This document shows positions 7,721 through 15,886 of a stretch of 64,000 nt of DNA, in pieces; the stretch's first letter is position 1; each line of letters begins with the position of its first letter. This DNA is from Imperialibacter sp. EC-SDR9. Lineage in GTDB: Bacteria > Bacteroidota > Bacteroidia > Cytophagales > Cyclobacteriaceae. A program made the position numbers and the translations under genes. The notes beneath the pieces were generated by a model. The model searched no databases. It was given only the letters and a program-made list of their open reading frames with translations, and was not told where the DNA came from. Location: NCBI RefSeq assembly GCF_902498805.1, contig NZ_LR701587.1:1-64000 (forward strand), written 5' to 3'.

Positions 7721-7819
7721 CAGACTACAAAAGTTTCGGAGCAGACGTTGCTATGCGACGTCAGAGGTGGTCGGAATGAGCACACATCCTTCTTCCCGCC
7801 GCTAAACTTTTGTAGTCTG
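7721..7819. terminator. Long inverted repeat between convergent cytochrome and osmC genes
   Basis: Perfect 16-bp arms CAGACTACAAAAGTTT (7721-7736) and its reverse complement (7804-7819) enclose 67 bp, inside which a second small hairpin (GACGT/ACGTC) can form. It begins directly after the cytochrome stop and ends shortly before the osmC stop, so a bidirectional terminator or cruciform is the simplest reading. The loop is longer than in a usual terminator, so a small inserted element is also possible. Confidence 0.55.
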
Positions 7820-7828
7820 GCCAATCAA

Positions 7829-8242
7829 CTATGCATTCAGTGTGTGTTCAACGGAAATAGCAGCAGTCAATGATTTAGAGATGGGGCAGTTTTTTTCCGC
7901 ATCTTTCACGCACTCCGCAAATTTTGAGTCGCTTATTCCTTTCACCTTTGCTTTGAGCGTAAGGTGGGATTTGGTAATGGCTCCATCTTCTAGTGTCACC
8001 TGGCATTTAACATCCAGCGTGTCTGGCACAAAACCTGCCTCAGTTAGACTGAAACTCAGCTTCATAGCGAAGCAACCCGAATGAGCCGCAGCTATCAGCT
8101 CTTCCGGATTGGTGCCAACTCCCTCTTCAAACCTCGACGAAAAGGAGTACTGAGTTTTATTAAGTACCGTACTTTGTGTGGTGAGGTGCCCTTTGCCTTC
8201 TTTTCCACTTCCTTGCCAAACGGCTGTTGCTGATCTTTTCAT
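7829..8242 (-). CDS. OsmC-family peroxiredoxin-like protein
   Basis: A 137-residue cytoplasmic protein of the OsmC/Ohr family, which reduces organic hydroperoxides with a pair of cysteines. The two catalytic cysteines sit in AAHSGCFAM and KNCPISKSL, and GTNPEELIAAAHS carries the conserved glutamate. It is closer to OsmC than to Ohr by the GTNPEEL pattern. It stands alone, convergent with the cytochrome gene, with a 116-bp divergent promoter region shared with the lipoprotein gene at 8359. Confidence 0.92.
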   Translation of the reverse strand: MKRSATAVWQGSGKEGKGHLTTQSTVLNKTQYSFSSRFEEGVGTNPEELIAAAHSGCFAMKLSFSLTEAGFVPDTLDVKCQVTLEDGAITKSHLTLKAKVKGISDSKFAECVKDAEKNCPISKSLTAAISVEHTLNA

Positions 8243-8358
8243 ATGAATGGGATTTTTTGATTGAAAAATGATATTTGTGAGCTAAATCGATGATGAAATG
8301 CTCGCATCCAAGTTAGTATTTATTAACTTGACTAGTAACTAAGCCTCGTATTAAGTTA

Positions 8359-8892
8359 ATGAGAAAGCACTTTTTATCGTCAGCGGGTATGCTGCTTATT
8401 TTCTGGATGCTCTTTGCTGCGTGTACCAAAGAGCAGGAAACGATTTATAGCGTTCCCGACGAGTTGCAGTCTTTTGTTGACACGCTTGTGTCAGAGGCCG
8501 CCCAGCGTGGTGTCAAGCTTGACCTGTCGAACAACCTGATCATTGAATACGGCCTGAACACTGAGGGCATTTTGTGCGGCTCCTGTGTGTTTGTTGGCAA
8601 ACAGCTGAAGATTGAGATCAATCAGGAAAACAAATGCTGGAGCGATAAGATTACACAGGAAGCTTTGATGTTGCACATGCTGGGCCACTGCGCTTTGCGA
8701 AGAATTGATCACGATGATGCCCTGCTACCCAATGGAGATGCGAAAAGCCTGATGAATGGGGAGGTGATTGACCAGTATGCCTGTATTTTTGACCTGAGTG
8801 GTGAGAATAATTGCAACAATCTGTACAAGAGAGATTATTATTTGGACGAGTTGTTCAACCAGGATACTCCAGCGCCAGATTGGGGGAAATAG
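8359..8892 (+). CDS. Lipoprotein with metzincin-like motif lacking the catalytic glutamate
   Basis: A 177-residue lipoprotein; the lipobox cysteine follows MLFAA. The segment EALMLHMLGHCALRRIDHDD resembles the zinc site HExxHCxLxRxH of a family of small Bacteroidota metallopeptidases, and KSLMNGEV further on resembles the metzincin Met-turn (S-x-M-N). Here the catalytic glutamate is a methionine (H-M-L-G-H; codon ATG, two base changes from GAG), so the protein could keep the zinc-binding histidines but should not hydrolyse peptides by the usual mechanism. Cysteines in ILCGSCVF and NKCW might form disulfides. The family assignment is by motif only. Confidence 0.6.
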   Translation: MRKHFLSSAGMLLIFWMLFAACTKEQETIYSVPDELQSFVDTLVSEAAQRGVKLDLSNNLIIEYGLNTEGILCGSCVFVGKQLKIEINQENKCWSDKITQEALMLHMLGHCALRRIDHDDALLPNGDAKSLMNGEVIDQYACIFDLSGENNCNNLYKRDYYLDELFNQDTPAPDWGK

Positions 8893-8945
8893 CCGGAATT
8901 GAAATGCAGGGAGCAATAAGGCAGCCGCTATTTAGTCATCACCAC

Positions 8946-9806
8946 TCATTCGAACTGATAAACCCGCACATAGTCCACCTCCATCGTCGATGGGAAAATG
9001 TTGTCATCCACTCCTTGTAAACCTCCCCAATTGCCACCAACAGCGATGTTCAGCAAAAAGAAGAACGGCTTGTCAAATGGCCAGTTGTCCTGCGTGGGCA
9101 CGGTGGGTTTGTTGAATGTCAGCTTTATGTTGTCGATATCGTCGAGATAGAATTTGACGTATCGCTCCGTCCAAAGAATACCATAGTTGTGGAACTCCTC
9201 TTCAATGGTTTCCAGCTTCATGGGACCAGTGGTAATTTGGGTTCCCTGCACATGGTTATTGGCCTTGCTGTGGATAGTGAAGTGGACTTCATTGGGAGCA
9301 TAGCTCACATATTCCATGATGTCGATTTCGCCGCAGTCGGGCCAGCCAACCTGACTGATATTGTCGCCCAGCATCCAGATCGCAGGCCAAACGCCCTTGC
9401 CTTTCCATTCGGGTATTTTGGCCCTCACCTCCATGCGTCCGTAGGTGAACGTCTCCTTACTCAGCATGCGTGACGATGTATAGTCGCCCACTTTCTGACC
9501 GGGTCCTGTCTTTTTGGTGGTAATCTTCAGCAACCCGTCTGAGACAGTAGAGTTTGGGCCGTTGGTATAGTTTTGCCATTCATTGTTGCCCCAGCCATTG
9601 GCCCCGGTTTCGAACTTCCATTTCTCCGTGTCCACCGCTTCCCCGTCAAATTCGTCAGACCAGGCCAGGGTGGCTTCGTCCCAGTCGACTTCCGCTACCG
9701 GTTCGCCGGGCTCAGGCACCTCTGGTTTTTGCTGTTCATCTTTGCTTTGTTCCTTGCAAGACAGCAGTAGGAAGAGCGCAAAAAATATGGATAGAGATAT
9801 CTTCAT
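8946..9806 (-). CDS. GH16-family beta-glucanase (laminarinase-like) lipoprotein
   Basis: A 286-residue secreted lipoprotein (lipobox cysteine C17 in LLLSCKE) followed by an acidic, proline-rich linker and a GH16 beta-jelly-roll. The catalytic motif is E160-I-D162-I-M-E165 (GEIDIMEY), where the first glutamate acts as nucleophile and the last as acid/base. Upstream the protein has AWSDEFDGEAVD and GVWPAIWMLG, and downstream FFFLLNIAVGGNWGG, all typical of bacterial beta-1,3-glucanases. It probably cleaves laminarin-type glucans at the cell surface. No SusC/SusD genes are next to it. Confidence 0.93.
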   Translation of the reverse strand: MKISLSIFFALFLLLSCKEQSKDEQQKPEVPEPGEPVAEVDWDEATLAWSDEFDGEAVDTEKWKFETGANGWGNNEWQNYTNGPNSTVSDGLLKITTKKTGPGQKVGDYTSSRMLSKETFTYGRMEVRAKIPEWKGKGVWPAIWMLGDNISQVGWPDCGEIDIMEYVSYAPNEVHFTIHSKANNHVQGTQITTGPMKLETIEEEFHNYGILWTERYVKFYLDDIDNIKLTFNKPTVPTQDNWPFDKPFFFLLNIAVGGNWGGLQGVDDNIFPSTMEVDYVRVYQFE

Positions 9807-9880
9807 GGCTTTGTATGGTTAGCTGGAAAGAATGGCTTTGGCCTGATATAAAATTAGGCAACTTTGCGGTAAAACTGACG

Positions 9881-10255
9881 TCAAATACAGCCTTTGTAAA
9901 ATACTGTGGCCGGTTGCACCTCCAGCTTGTAGGTTTTTTCGTCCACCGACACATCGGGTGCAAACAATTTCTTTGCTTCCTCGAGGCTTTTGGCCTTGAA
10001 CAAAATGATGCTTTTGTCGGCGATCTTTATACCGGCCGTAATCACTCCCGATTGTTTCAACCGGAACAGGAAAGCAGAATGATCCATAAAGTAGGGCTGC
10101 TCCGCCGGAGTTTTGCCAGCCTCCCATTTTTCACCGTTGGAATAGACAGCCGCAAATTCCAAAAGTGGCTCCGGGTCTGAGCTGTTTTGTGCTAACAGAC
10201 TTTGCGACAGCGCCAGGAGTAGAATAGCAATTAGGAAGCTTGATGTTTTTGTCAT
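9881..10255 (-). CDS. Exported YciI-like domain protein
   Basis: A 124-residue protein with a signal peptide (ends LLAQN). The mature part, with DHSAFLFRLKQSGVI, ITAGIKIADKSIILFKAKS and EEAKKLFAPD, follows the ferredoxin-like alpha/beta pattern of YCII-related domains, including the conserved His near the start of the first helix. YciI-type proteins are usually cytoplasmic; an exported version is less common. No partner is evident and the function is not known. Confidence 0.6.
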   Translation of the reverse strand: MTKTSSFLIAILLLALSQSLLAQNSSDPEPLLEFAAVYSNGEKWEAGKTPAEQPYFMDHSAFLFRLKQSGVITAGIKIADKSIILFKAKSLEEAKKLFAPDVSVDEKTYKLEVQPATVFYKGCI

Positions 10256-10439
10256 ACAGAGGGTTTTACAAATGCGTTTCTTTTTGGCTAATTTTTAATG
10301 GTTCATTTTTTCAAATGTAGGAAATTTACCTTTTCAATAGTGCGTTGTTATTCATGTAAAGCTGGCCAAGTAAAATTTGCCAGGCACTTTTACAGCACGC
10401 ACTTTCACTTTACCTTCACGTTTCAAAAAAAATCAGGTT

Positions 10440-11090
10440 TTGCAGCGACACGTCTCCTTTTCTTTTTCAGCTCCTTATTACACACTCAACAATGTAACGC
10501 CTGCTACCAAATACATCTGGGTGGTGTGTCATGGTTATGCGCAACTGGCAGAATTTTTTGTTCAAAAGTTCGATTTTTTGGATCCGAGCAAGCATTTTGT
10601 CATTGCACCGCAAGGGCTTAGTCGCCTGTACCTCGATCAGACCTATGGAAGGGTGGGGGCAAGCTGGATGACAAAGGAGGACAGGGAAACTGAGCTGGCC
10701 AATCAAAGGGCCTACTTCGATGCGGTTTTTGATCCTATTTTTGAAGACATCGACTTTGATCACTACAAATTGATTTTGTTCGGCTTTTCTCAGGGCGTAT
10801 CAGCTGTGGCAAGGTTAGCTGCACACAAGAAGTGGCCCTTTCATAAGATGGTGCTGTGGGCAGGTGGGTTCCCAAAAGAACTGACGCCGGGAGATTTCGA
10901 ATTTGCGTCACCAAAGGCAGAGGTGATTGGCTGCATTGGCCGGCAAGATATTTATTACAGCGAGCAGTTACTTGCTCAGGAAAAGGTAAGGCTCAGGGAG
11001 CTATTTGGGAAGAACACCCGAAGCCTGGTGTTTGAGGGGAAACATGAAGTGAACAGAGAGGAATTGATGCGGCTGGCATCAAAATTTTAA
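10440..11090 (+). CDS. Phospholipase/carboxylesterase-type alpha/beta hydrolase
   Basis: A cytoplasmic esterase-like protein. The nucleophile elbow is GFSQG with Ser as catalytic residue; VVCHGY forms the oxyanion region, GRQD carries the likely catalytic Asp and FEGKHEV the His, the order seen in the carboxylesterase/phospholipase (EstB-like) family. The frame is open from an ATG at 10377, but the first 21 residues (Arg/Thr/Lys-rich) do not look like the family; a TTG at 10440 that starts LQRHVSFSFSAPYY would fit better and is used here. A bidirectional terminator follows the stop. Confidence 0.75.
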   Translation: MQRHVSFSFSAPYYTLNNVTPATKYIWVVCHGYAQLAEFFVQKFDFLDPSKHFVIAPQGLSRLYLDQTYGRVGASWMTKEDRETELANQRAYFDAVFDPIFEDIDFDHYKLILFGFSQGVSAVARLAAHKKWPFHKMVLWAGGFPKELTPGDFEFASPKAEVIGCIGRQDIYYSEQLLAQEKVRLRELFGKNTRSLVFEGKHEVNREELMRLASKF

Positions 11091-11128
11091 AGGGTGGATG
11101 CCCGGGGACACCCACCCTTAATTTTTAT
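11090..11128. terminator. Bidirectional terminator between convergent genes
   Basis: The 8-bp arms AAGGGTGG (11090-11097) and CCACCCTT (11112-11119) form a GC-rich stem followed by AATTTTTATT on the + strand. It separates the esterase gene from the convergent outer-membrane protein gene. Confidence 0.75.
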
Positions 11129-11604
11129 TGAAAGGCAAATCGCAACGACAGAGCGAATTCATCGCCCCAGAAGCCGCTGTAACCGACAATATTGAAGCCT
11201 GGTTTCCAGTCCAAACTCAGGTTGACTGGCGAGCCGGGGATGGTATATTCCATGCCCAGAATAAGGTCAACACCAATTACACTGTGATTGTCATTATCGT
11301 CAAACCAGGGGTTCTTATTGCCATCCCAAAAGCCGACGTGTCCACCTGCGCCATAGTACCAGCGAAGACCTGGCTCGTCAAAAGCAATGTCGTGTACTTC
11401 GTATAAACCTGTGATGTTAACACCGCCCCAGCGGGATGAAACGAGGCCTTCCAAAGCGCCTTTTTGACTAAGGAAATGCTTTACCGTGAGACCGGCCGAT
11501 AATCCAGCCCTGAGACCTACGGCTGTTTTGTAATCTGTATTCTGTGCGTTGGCTGCCGAAGCAATAATTAAACTGGTTGTTACTAATAAAAACAGTTTTT
11601 TCAT
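11125..11604 (-). CDS. Small outer-membrane beta-barrel-like protein
   Basis: About 159 residues from the ATG at 11604 (MKKLFLLV), with a signal peptide ending ANAQN. The mature part alternates hydrophobic and aromatic residues with glycines (VGLRAGLSAGLTVKHFL, YYGAGGHVGFWDG), and ends in LSLRFAFQ, a terminal strand with an aromatic residue near the end as in Bacteroidota outer-membrane barrels. A longer frame to 11649 lacks support. Function unknown. Confidence 0.7.
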   Translation of the reverse strand: MKKLFLLVTTSLIIASAANAQNTDYKTAVGLRAGLSAGLTVKHFLSQKGALEGLVSSRWGGVNITGLYEVHDIAFDEPGLRWYYGAGGHVGFWDGNKNPWFDDNDNHSVIGVDLILGMEYTIPGSPVNLSLDWKPGFNIVGYSGFWGDEFALSLRFAFQ

Positions 11605-11742
11605 AAAATGACTTGTTGTTTTAGTTTGTTGTAACGTTAAAATATTCAATTAGTTATTCGATTAATTATATTTTACGTATCCATTTACCTTTTGATGCTT
11701 CATTTGCCCAAATATCAGAGGAGCATCAATCTGAGTGCAAAA

Positions 11743-11904
11743 ATGAAAACAGTTGCGCACAAAATCACTATTGTATTGCTAATTATCTTCGCTGCCTGCG
11801 GACGGTGCTACATGCTGAAGTTAGGTTCCGGTAAAAGTGTTTCCAGCCAGCGAAAATTGGTTCTGTTGCATCAGGCTGTCAATGGCATCGCTAACCTCCT
11901 TTGA
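11743..11904 (+). CDS. Doubtful short lipoprotein-like reading frame
   Basis: A possible 53-residue product beginning MKTVAHKITIVLLIIFAAC, which looks like a lipoprotein signal with the cysteine after IFAA. It then runs antisense into the 3' end of the hydrolase gene from 11821, so only about 26 residues are unique. It could be a decayed lipoprotein gene cut by its neighbour, or chance. I cannot decide from the sequence. Confidence 0.2.
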   Translation: MKTVAHKITIVLLIIFAACGRCYMLKLGSGKSVSSQRKLVLLHQAVNGIANLL

Positions 11905-12729
11905 GGCTTCCTCCTGAACGAAATGGCCGACATCAAAAGTTCGGATAGTTGCCCCGGGTAGTGCTTCTTTCCATCTCTCCAGAAACGCCGGTTTAATAAA
12001 TTGATCTTTTGTGCCCCAAAGGATCAAAACGGATTTACTCTCCAATTTATGTAGCTGCTCGAACTGCTCTTCGTACCAATCGGAAGACCCCAGAAGGGAT
12101 TGTGCCAGCCATAAAAGCCCCCAACGGGACGCCCTGTTGGGAAACGGTCTGGTATAGTGAAGGTGTATAGCCTTTGTTAGTTTCGATTTGTTGCGGAAAG
12201 CTTTTTTCATCAGAATGGATGGGGAAAAATTTGTGTGCAGATAAATGAACTTACCCAGCCTGCTGTTCACCACCTTGTCAACCTTTTGCACATCGGGGTT
12301 ATCGCTGGTTTTCCAGAGCCAGGTGTTTAGTATCACCAGGTTCCTCACCTTTTCGGGATGCGCCAGGGCAAAAGAAATACCGATAGGCCCGCCGAAGTCA
12401 TGCACGACAAGGGTGATATTGGTGAGGCCAAGCTTTTCTACAAACAGGGCAAGGTTAGCTGAGTGGGCTTGAGGAGTGCCGTCAAATTTTTCCGGCTTGT
12501 CCGACAACCCGAAACCAATATGATCTACGGCAATGCATCGGTACTTTGTGCGCAGTGTTTTTATTTGCTCCCTGTAAAGGAATGACCATGCAGGCGTGCC
12601 ATGCACAAACAAAAGTACGTCGCCCTGACCTTCATCCACATAGTGCATTGTGCCAGAGGGAAGGTCGATGTATCGGTGTGAAAAGGGGTAGAGGCTTTCG
12701 TCAAGCCAAAGAGGAGTTTGCTGCTTCAT
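11821..12729 (-). CDS. Alpha/beta-fold hydrolase, haloalkane dehalogenase-like
   Basis: About 302 residues from the ATG at 12729. The oxyanion-hole segment is FVHGTPAWSFLYR, the nucleophile elbow is VVHDFGGPIG with D111 in the nucleophile position, and the catalytic histidine is in DVGHFVQEE. An aspartate nucleophile places it with haloalkane dehalogenases and epoxide hydrolases rather than serine esterases. The residue after the nucleophile is Phe, where dehalogenases usually have the halide-binding Trp, so true dehalogenase activity is uncertain. The Crp-family gene lies 66 bp upstream in the same direction and may control it. Confidence 0.75.
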   Translation of the reverse strand: MKQQTPLWLDESLYPFSHRYIDLPSGTMHYVDEGQGDVLLFVHGTPAWSFLYREQIKTLRTKYRCIAVDHIGFGLSDKPEKFDGTPQAHSANLALFVEKLGLTNITLVVHDFGGPIGISFALAHPEKVRNLVILNTWLWKTSDNPDVQKVDKVVNSRLGKFIYLHTNFSPSILMKKAFRNKSKLTKAIHLHYTRPFPNRASRWGLLWLAQSLLGSSDWYEEQFEQLHKLESKSVLILWGTKDQFIKPAFLERWKEALPGATIRTFDVGHFVQEEASKEVSDAIDSLMQQNQFSLAGNTFTGT

Positions 12730-12795
12730 TGCTGTTTTATTTTCTAGCAAAGGAATCGAGCAGCAAAGGAATGACTCTTGGTATATACCAAGATT

Positions 12796-13371
12796 TCAGA
12801 TTTTCACCCGGGCCAGCAGTTTGCTGAAGTTGGTGGCATTAATGCCGAGGTAGGAAGCCAGGTCTTTGTGAGGGATGAGGTTGAGCAATTTTGGACTTCG
12901 CTTGACGAAAGCCGTAAACCTTTCCTCAATATCAAAGGCCAGCAGTTCATGGTGGCGCTGGATCAGCCCTGCCAGCACGACTTCCGTGGCTTTTTGCATC
13001 ATCCGCTCCAAATGGCGGTCTTCGCTTAGTAACGACTGGAGCTGATCGTAGGAAAGCCGCAGTAGTCTACTGGGTGTGATGGTGTCCAGAAAATATTTTG
13101 AGGGAGTTTGTGTAAGAAACGACTCAGGGATACCCGAAAAAGAGGGGGCATAAGTGAATGCAATGACGTGTTCATTTCCATCCTTGATATAGTAAGATTT
13201 CTGGATGCCCTCCTGAACAAAATAGAGGTACTTCTCAACATGTCCTTCCCAGGTAATTACCTCTTTTCTTTTGAACTCCACCGGCTTCAGGCAATCCTCA
13301 AGCTTTTGCATGCTCGCCGAAGGGAGGTCATAGATGGATTTGAGGAATTTCTGCACCTCACTCATATTCAA
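12796..13371 (-). CDS. Crp/Fnr-family transcriptional regulator
   Basis: A 191-residue regulator. The N-terminal half is a cyclic-nucleotide-binding-type beta-barrel (KEVITWEGHVEKYLYFVQEG), though without an obvious complete cAMP-binding RxA segment, so the ligand is unclear. The C-terminal helix-turn-helix is IPHKDLASYLGINATNFSKL, shorter than in E. coli CRP, as is common for Bacteroidota paralogs. A second ATG at 13365 is an alternative start. It is followed by the hydrolase gene in the same direction and is divergent from the beta-barrel gene at 13454; one or both could be its targets. Confidence 0.88.
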   Translation of the reverse strand: MNMSEVQKFLKSIYDLPSASMQKLEDCLKPVEFKRKEVITWEGHVEKYLYFVQEGIQKSYYIKDGNEHVIAFTYAPSFSGIPESFLTQTPSKYFLDTITPSRLLRLSYDQLQSLLSEDRHLERMMQKATEVVLAGLIQRHHELLAFDIEERFTAFVKRSPKLLNLIPHKDLASYLGINATNFSKLLARVKI

Positions 13372-13453
13372 AGCAGATTAGTCTTAAGAAAGAGGCTTTA
13401 TGTCCTAACTTCGCTTTCGAAAAAGGATTGATGGGTGTTAAAAGCTTGCGTAA

Positions 13454-14164
13454 ATGAAGGTAACGGTAATTAGAAGCGTTTACAAATCACTGCAAATAAT
13501 TGTTTTGACCGGGGCATTCAGCAGGCTGGCAGGAGCCGATTTGTGTGCGCAGGGCATTTCTTTCTCTTACCTGGTACCAAAAAATGGTTACGTGTCAGCT
13601 CCGGTTAGCCCGTTTTCCGTCAGGGGGCTGGGCTACTATTTTGGCCCTGTGGGAATTGAGACGGGGGGCTCCATCTATTCCATGTCAGGCCTGACGATGG
13701 ACAACCTACCGTTTGAGGCAGACAAACCGCTGACAGGTCCGCACTTTTCTATGCTGGTGCCTGTGGAACTGGCTTTCAAGGTAGATACCAAAATTGTGAC
13801 CTGGCGGATCAGGGGAGGAGCTGCTGGCATCTGGCACATCAACCCAAGGCTGAACGAAGGCAATTTCGACAGGGCACTAAGAGATTATGAAGGATGGGAC
13901 GTTGCCAATACTGATGCCACAATTAAAACTAAGATTGGCCTGGGCTGGATAGCCGGCACCTCTTTTGAATGGCACATAGCCAAAGAATTTTCGGTATCAA
14001 CCGAGGTCAGCTATTTGTCTGTGGCATCGGCTGCGACGCTCAATGGCAACTATATCGGTGGCGTGCAGGGTGGAAATCTTGAAACCAAAGCCATCAATTT
14101 TCCTGATGCCAGGGTGAATCTTGAAGGGTTCGAGATTTCCCTTGGAGTTACTTTGAGAAGGTAG
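13454..14164 (+). CDS. Putative outer-membrane beta-barrel protein
   Basis: A 236-residue exported protein with a signal peptide ending around LCAQG. The body has repeated amphipathic strands with Gly/Tyr/Phe (VRGLGYYFGPVGIETGG, WRIRGGAAGIWH, SFEWHIAKEFSVSTEVSY) and ends in GFEISLGVTLRR, consistent with an outer-membrane barrel whose last strand is followed by two arginines. No specific family was recognised. It is divergent from the Crp-type regulator gene. Confidence 0.6.
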   Translation: MKVTVIRSVYKSLQIIVLTGAFSRLAGADLCAQGISFSYLVPKNGYVSAPVSPFSVRGLGYYFGPVGIETGGSIYSMSGLTMDNLPFEADKPLTGPHFSMLVPVELAFKVDTKIVTWRIRGGAAGIWHINPRLNEGNFDRALRDYEGWDVANTDATIKTKIGLGWIAGTSFEWHIAKEFSVSTEVSYLSVASAATLNGNYIGGVQGGNLETKAINFPDARVNLEGFEISLGVTLRR

Positions 14165-14274
14165 CTCAACCCGGCTTCCTATTTCTCACCTTCTTAAAAG
14201 AACCTTCCCGTCAAACTTCCATGCTTTTTCATGCTCATTTGTCTAATATTGTTGACGAAGGAGTACGATATACG

Positions 14275-15798
14275 ATGAAGCGAAAAAAATGGGTGATTGG
14301 GGCTGGTGCCATCATTTCTGTGGCCTGCCTGCTTGACGGATGCGTTGGAAATATTGATGAACCTGCTGCTACTTACAAAACTTATTGCGGTGGCTGCCAC
14401 AACCTGCCAGACCCGGCGCAACTAACCAAAGGTGTGTGGGAAAGGCTTGTACTTCCTGAGATGGGCGCAAGGTTGGGTGTAAAGATAGAGGGATATGACC
14501 CTTACCGAAGGGTGGACATGAACGAGAAAATGCTTTTGCAGTCCAACAATGTCTATCCGGAAAAACCGATGATTTCTGACAGCGACTGGGAGGCCGTAAC
14601 GAAATACATTTTGGAAAACGCCCCAGATTCTATGCCTGCCGACCTCGCCAGGGTTGAGAGAAGTAGTGCGCTGACCCAATTTTCCCCCACTTTTATTAAG
14701 ACTGAGGACTTCAAAGGGTCGCTGGTGACTCATTTCAGGCATTTGGAAGATGAAAAGGGAGTGTATGGTGCCAATGCCAACGGGCAAATATGGAAGTGGG
14801 CACCGGGCGACTCCGCACGAATAGAAGAAACATTTAAAACCTCTGTCGTTTCATTTAGCAAGAGTAAGGGACGGGAATTTGTTGTTGAAATGGGGCAGAT
14901 GCACCCGACGGAGCAGTCGTTGGGGACTTTGTGGGAAGTAACTCCGGATCAACCCCAAAGAAAGGTAGCTGAGTTTTTACAGCGGCCGGTGTTTAGCCTG
15001 GTCGAGGATTTTGATGGTGATGGCACCGACGAGATACTTGTCTGTGAGTTTGGCAACCTGATTGGCCAGTTGACTTTGATTTCCGACATAGACGGTCGGA
15101 GAGAAAAAACACAGTTGTTACCCTACGCCGGTTGCATTAAGGTAGAGGTGCACGACATGGACAACGATGGACTGAAGGATCTTGTGGTGCTTGTTTCGCA
15201 GGGCAATGAAGGCGCTTATATATTGTACCAGGGCAAAGGACTGACGTTCGCCGCAAGGCAGATTCTGCGCCTCAATCCGCTATACGGCTCCAGCGACCTT
15301 GAGCTTTTTGACTACGATGGCGATGGCGACATGGACATCGCCGTGGCTCATGGCGACAATGCCGACTATTCGCCCATATTGAAGCCCTACCATGGCATGA
15401 GGCTCTTCCTTAACGATGGTAAGAATAATTTCGAAGAGGCATTTTTCTTCCCAGCGTATGGTGCCACGCAGGTGGAAGCCGTCGACTTTGATCGGGATGG
15501 CGACGTGGACTTTGCCATTTCCTGCTTCTTTCCCGATTTCGAGAACAACCCCAAAGAATCATTTATCTATCTTGAGAATACATCTTCGGCCGACTTCAGC
15601 TTTCAACCACATACCCTGGCCAATGCTGACGACGGGCGATGGATCGTGATGGAGTCCGGTGATATTGACCTCGACGGTGATACAGATCTTATCCTGGGCT
15701 CATTCACCTATTCGCCGGCGTTTACGCCTAAGTCATTTACCGACAAATGGAATGCGTCGAACACTGACGTGCTTTACCTGGAGAATAAACTAAAGTAG
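14275..15798 (+). CDS. Lipoprotein with haem-binding CxxCH and FG-GAP/VCBS propeller
   Basis: About 507 residues. The ATG at 14275 is chosen because GAAGGAG lies about ten bases upstream and a lipoprotein signal follows (LLDGC). Immediately after it is a single-haem cytochrome-like domain with CGGCH, and a possible Met ligand in KPMISD about 70 residues later. From about residue 240 it has FG-GAP/VCBS repeats with calcium-type loops such as DFDGDGTDE, DMDNDGLKD, DYDGDGDMD, DFDRDGDVD and DLDGDTD, which build a beta-propeller. Joining an electron-carrying domain to a surface propeller suggests an exported redox or binding role, but no substrate can be named. Confidence 0.8.
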   Translation: MKRKKWVIGAGAIISVACLLDGCVGNIDEPAATYKTYCGGCHNLPDPAQLTKGVWERLVLPEMGARLGVKIEGYDPYRRVDMNEKMLLQSNNVYPEKPMISDSDWEAVTKYILENAPDSMPADLARVERSSALTQFSPTFIKTEDFKGSLVTHFRHLEDEKGVYGANANGQIWKWAPGDSARIEETFKTSVVSFSKSKGREFVVEMGQMHPTEQSLGTLWEVTPDQPQRKVAEFLQRPVFSLVEDFDGDGTDEILVCEFGNLIGQLTLISDIDGRREKTQLLPYAGCIKVEVHDMDNDGLKDLVVLVSQGNEGAYILYQGKGLTFAARQILRLNPLYGSSDLELFDYDGDGDMDIAVAHGDNADYSPILKPYHGMRLFLNDGKNNFEEAFFFPAYGATQVEAVDFDRDGDVDFAISCFFPDFENNPKESFIYLENTSSADFSFQPHTLANADDGRWIVMESGDIDLDGDTDLILGSFTYSPAFTPKSFTDKWNASNTDVLYLENKLK

Positions 15799-15886
15799 GC
15801 ATACTGGCATTGAGGAATTCTTAACGGGCGAAAAATAATTTGTACATTTTTTAGCATATTGATCAGGCTAACCAATACCTGATAAA

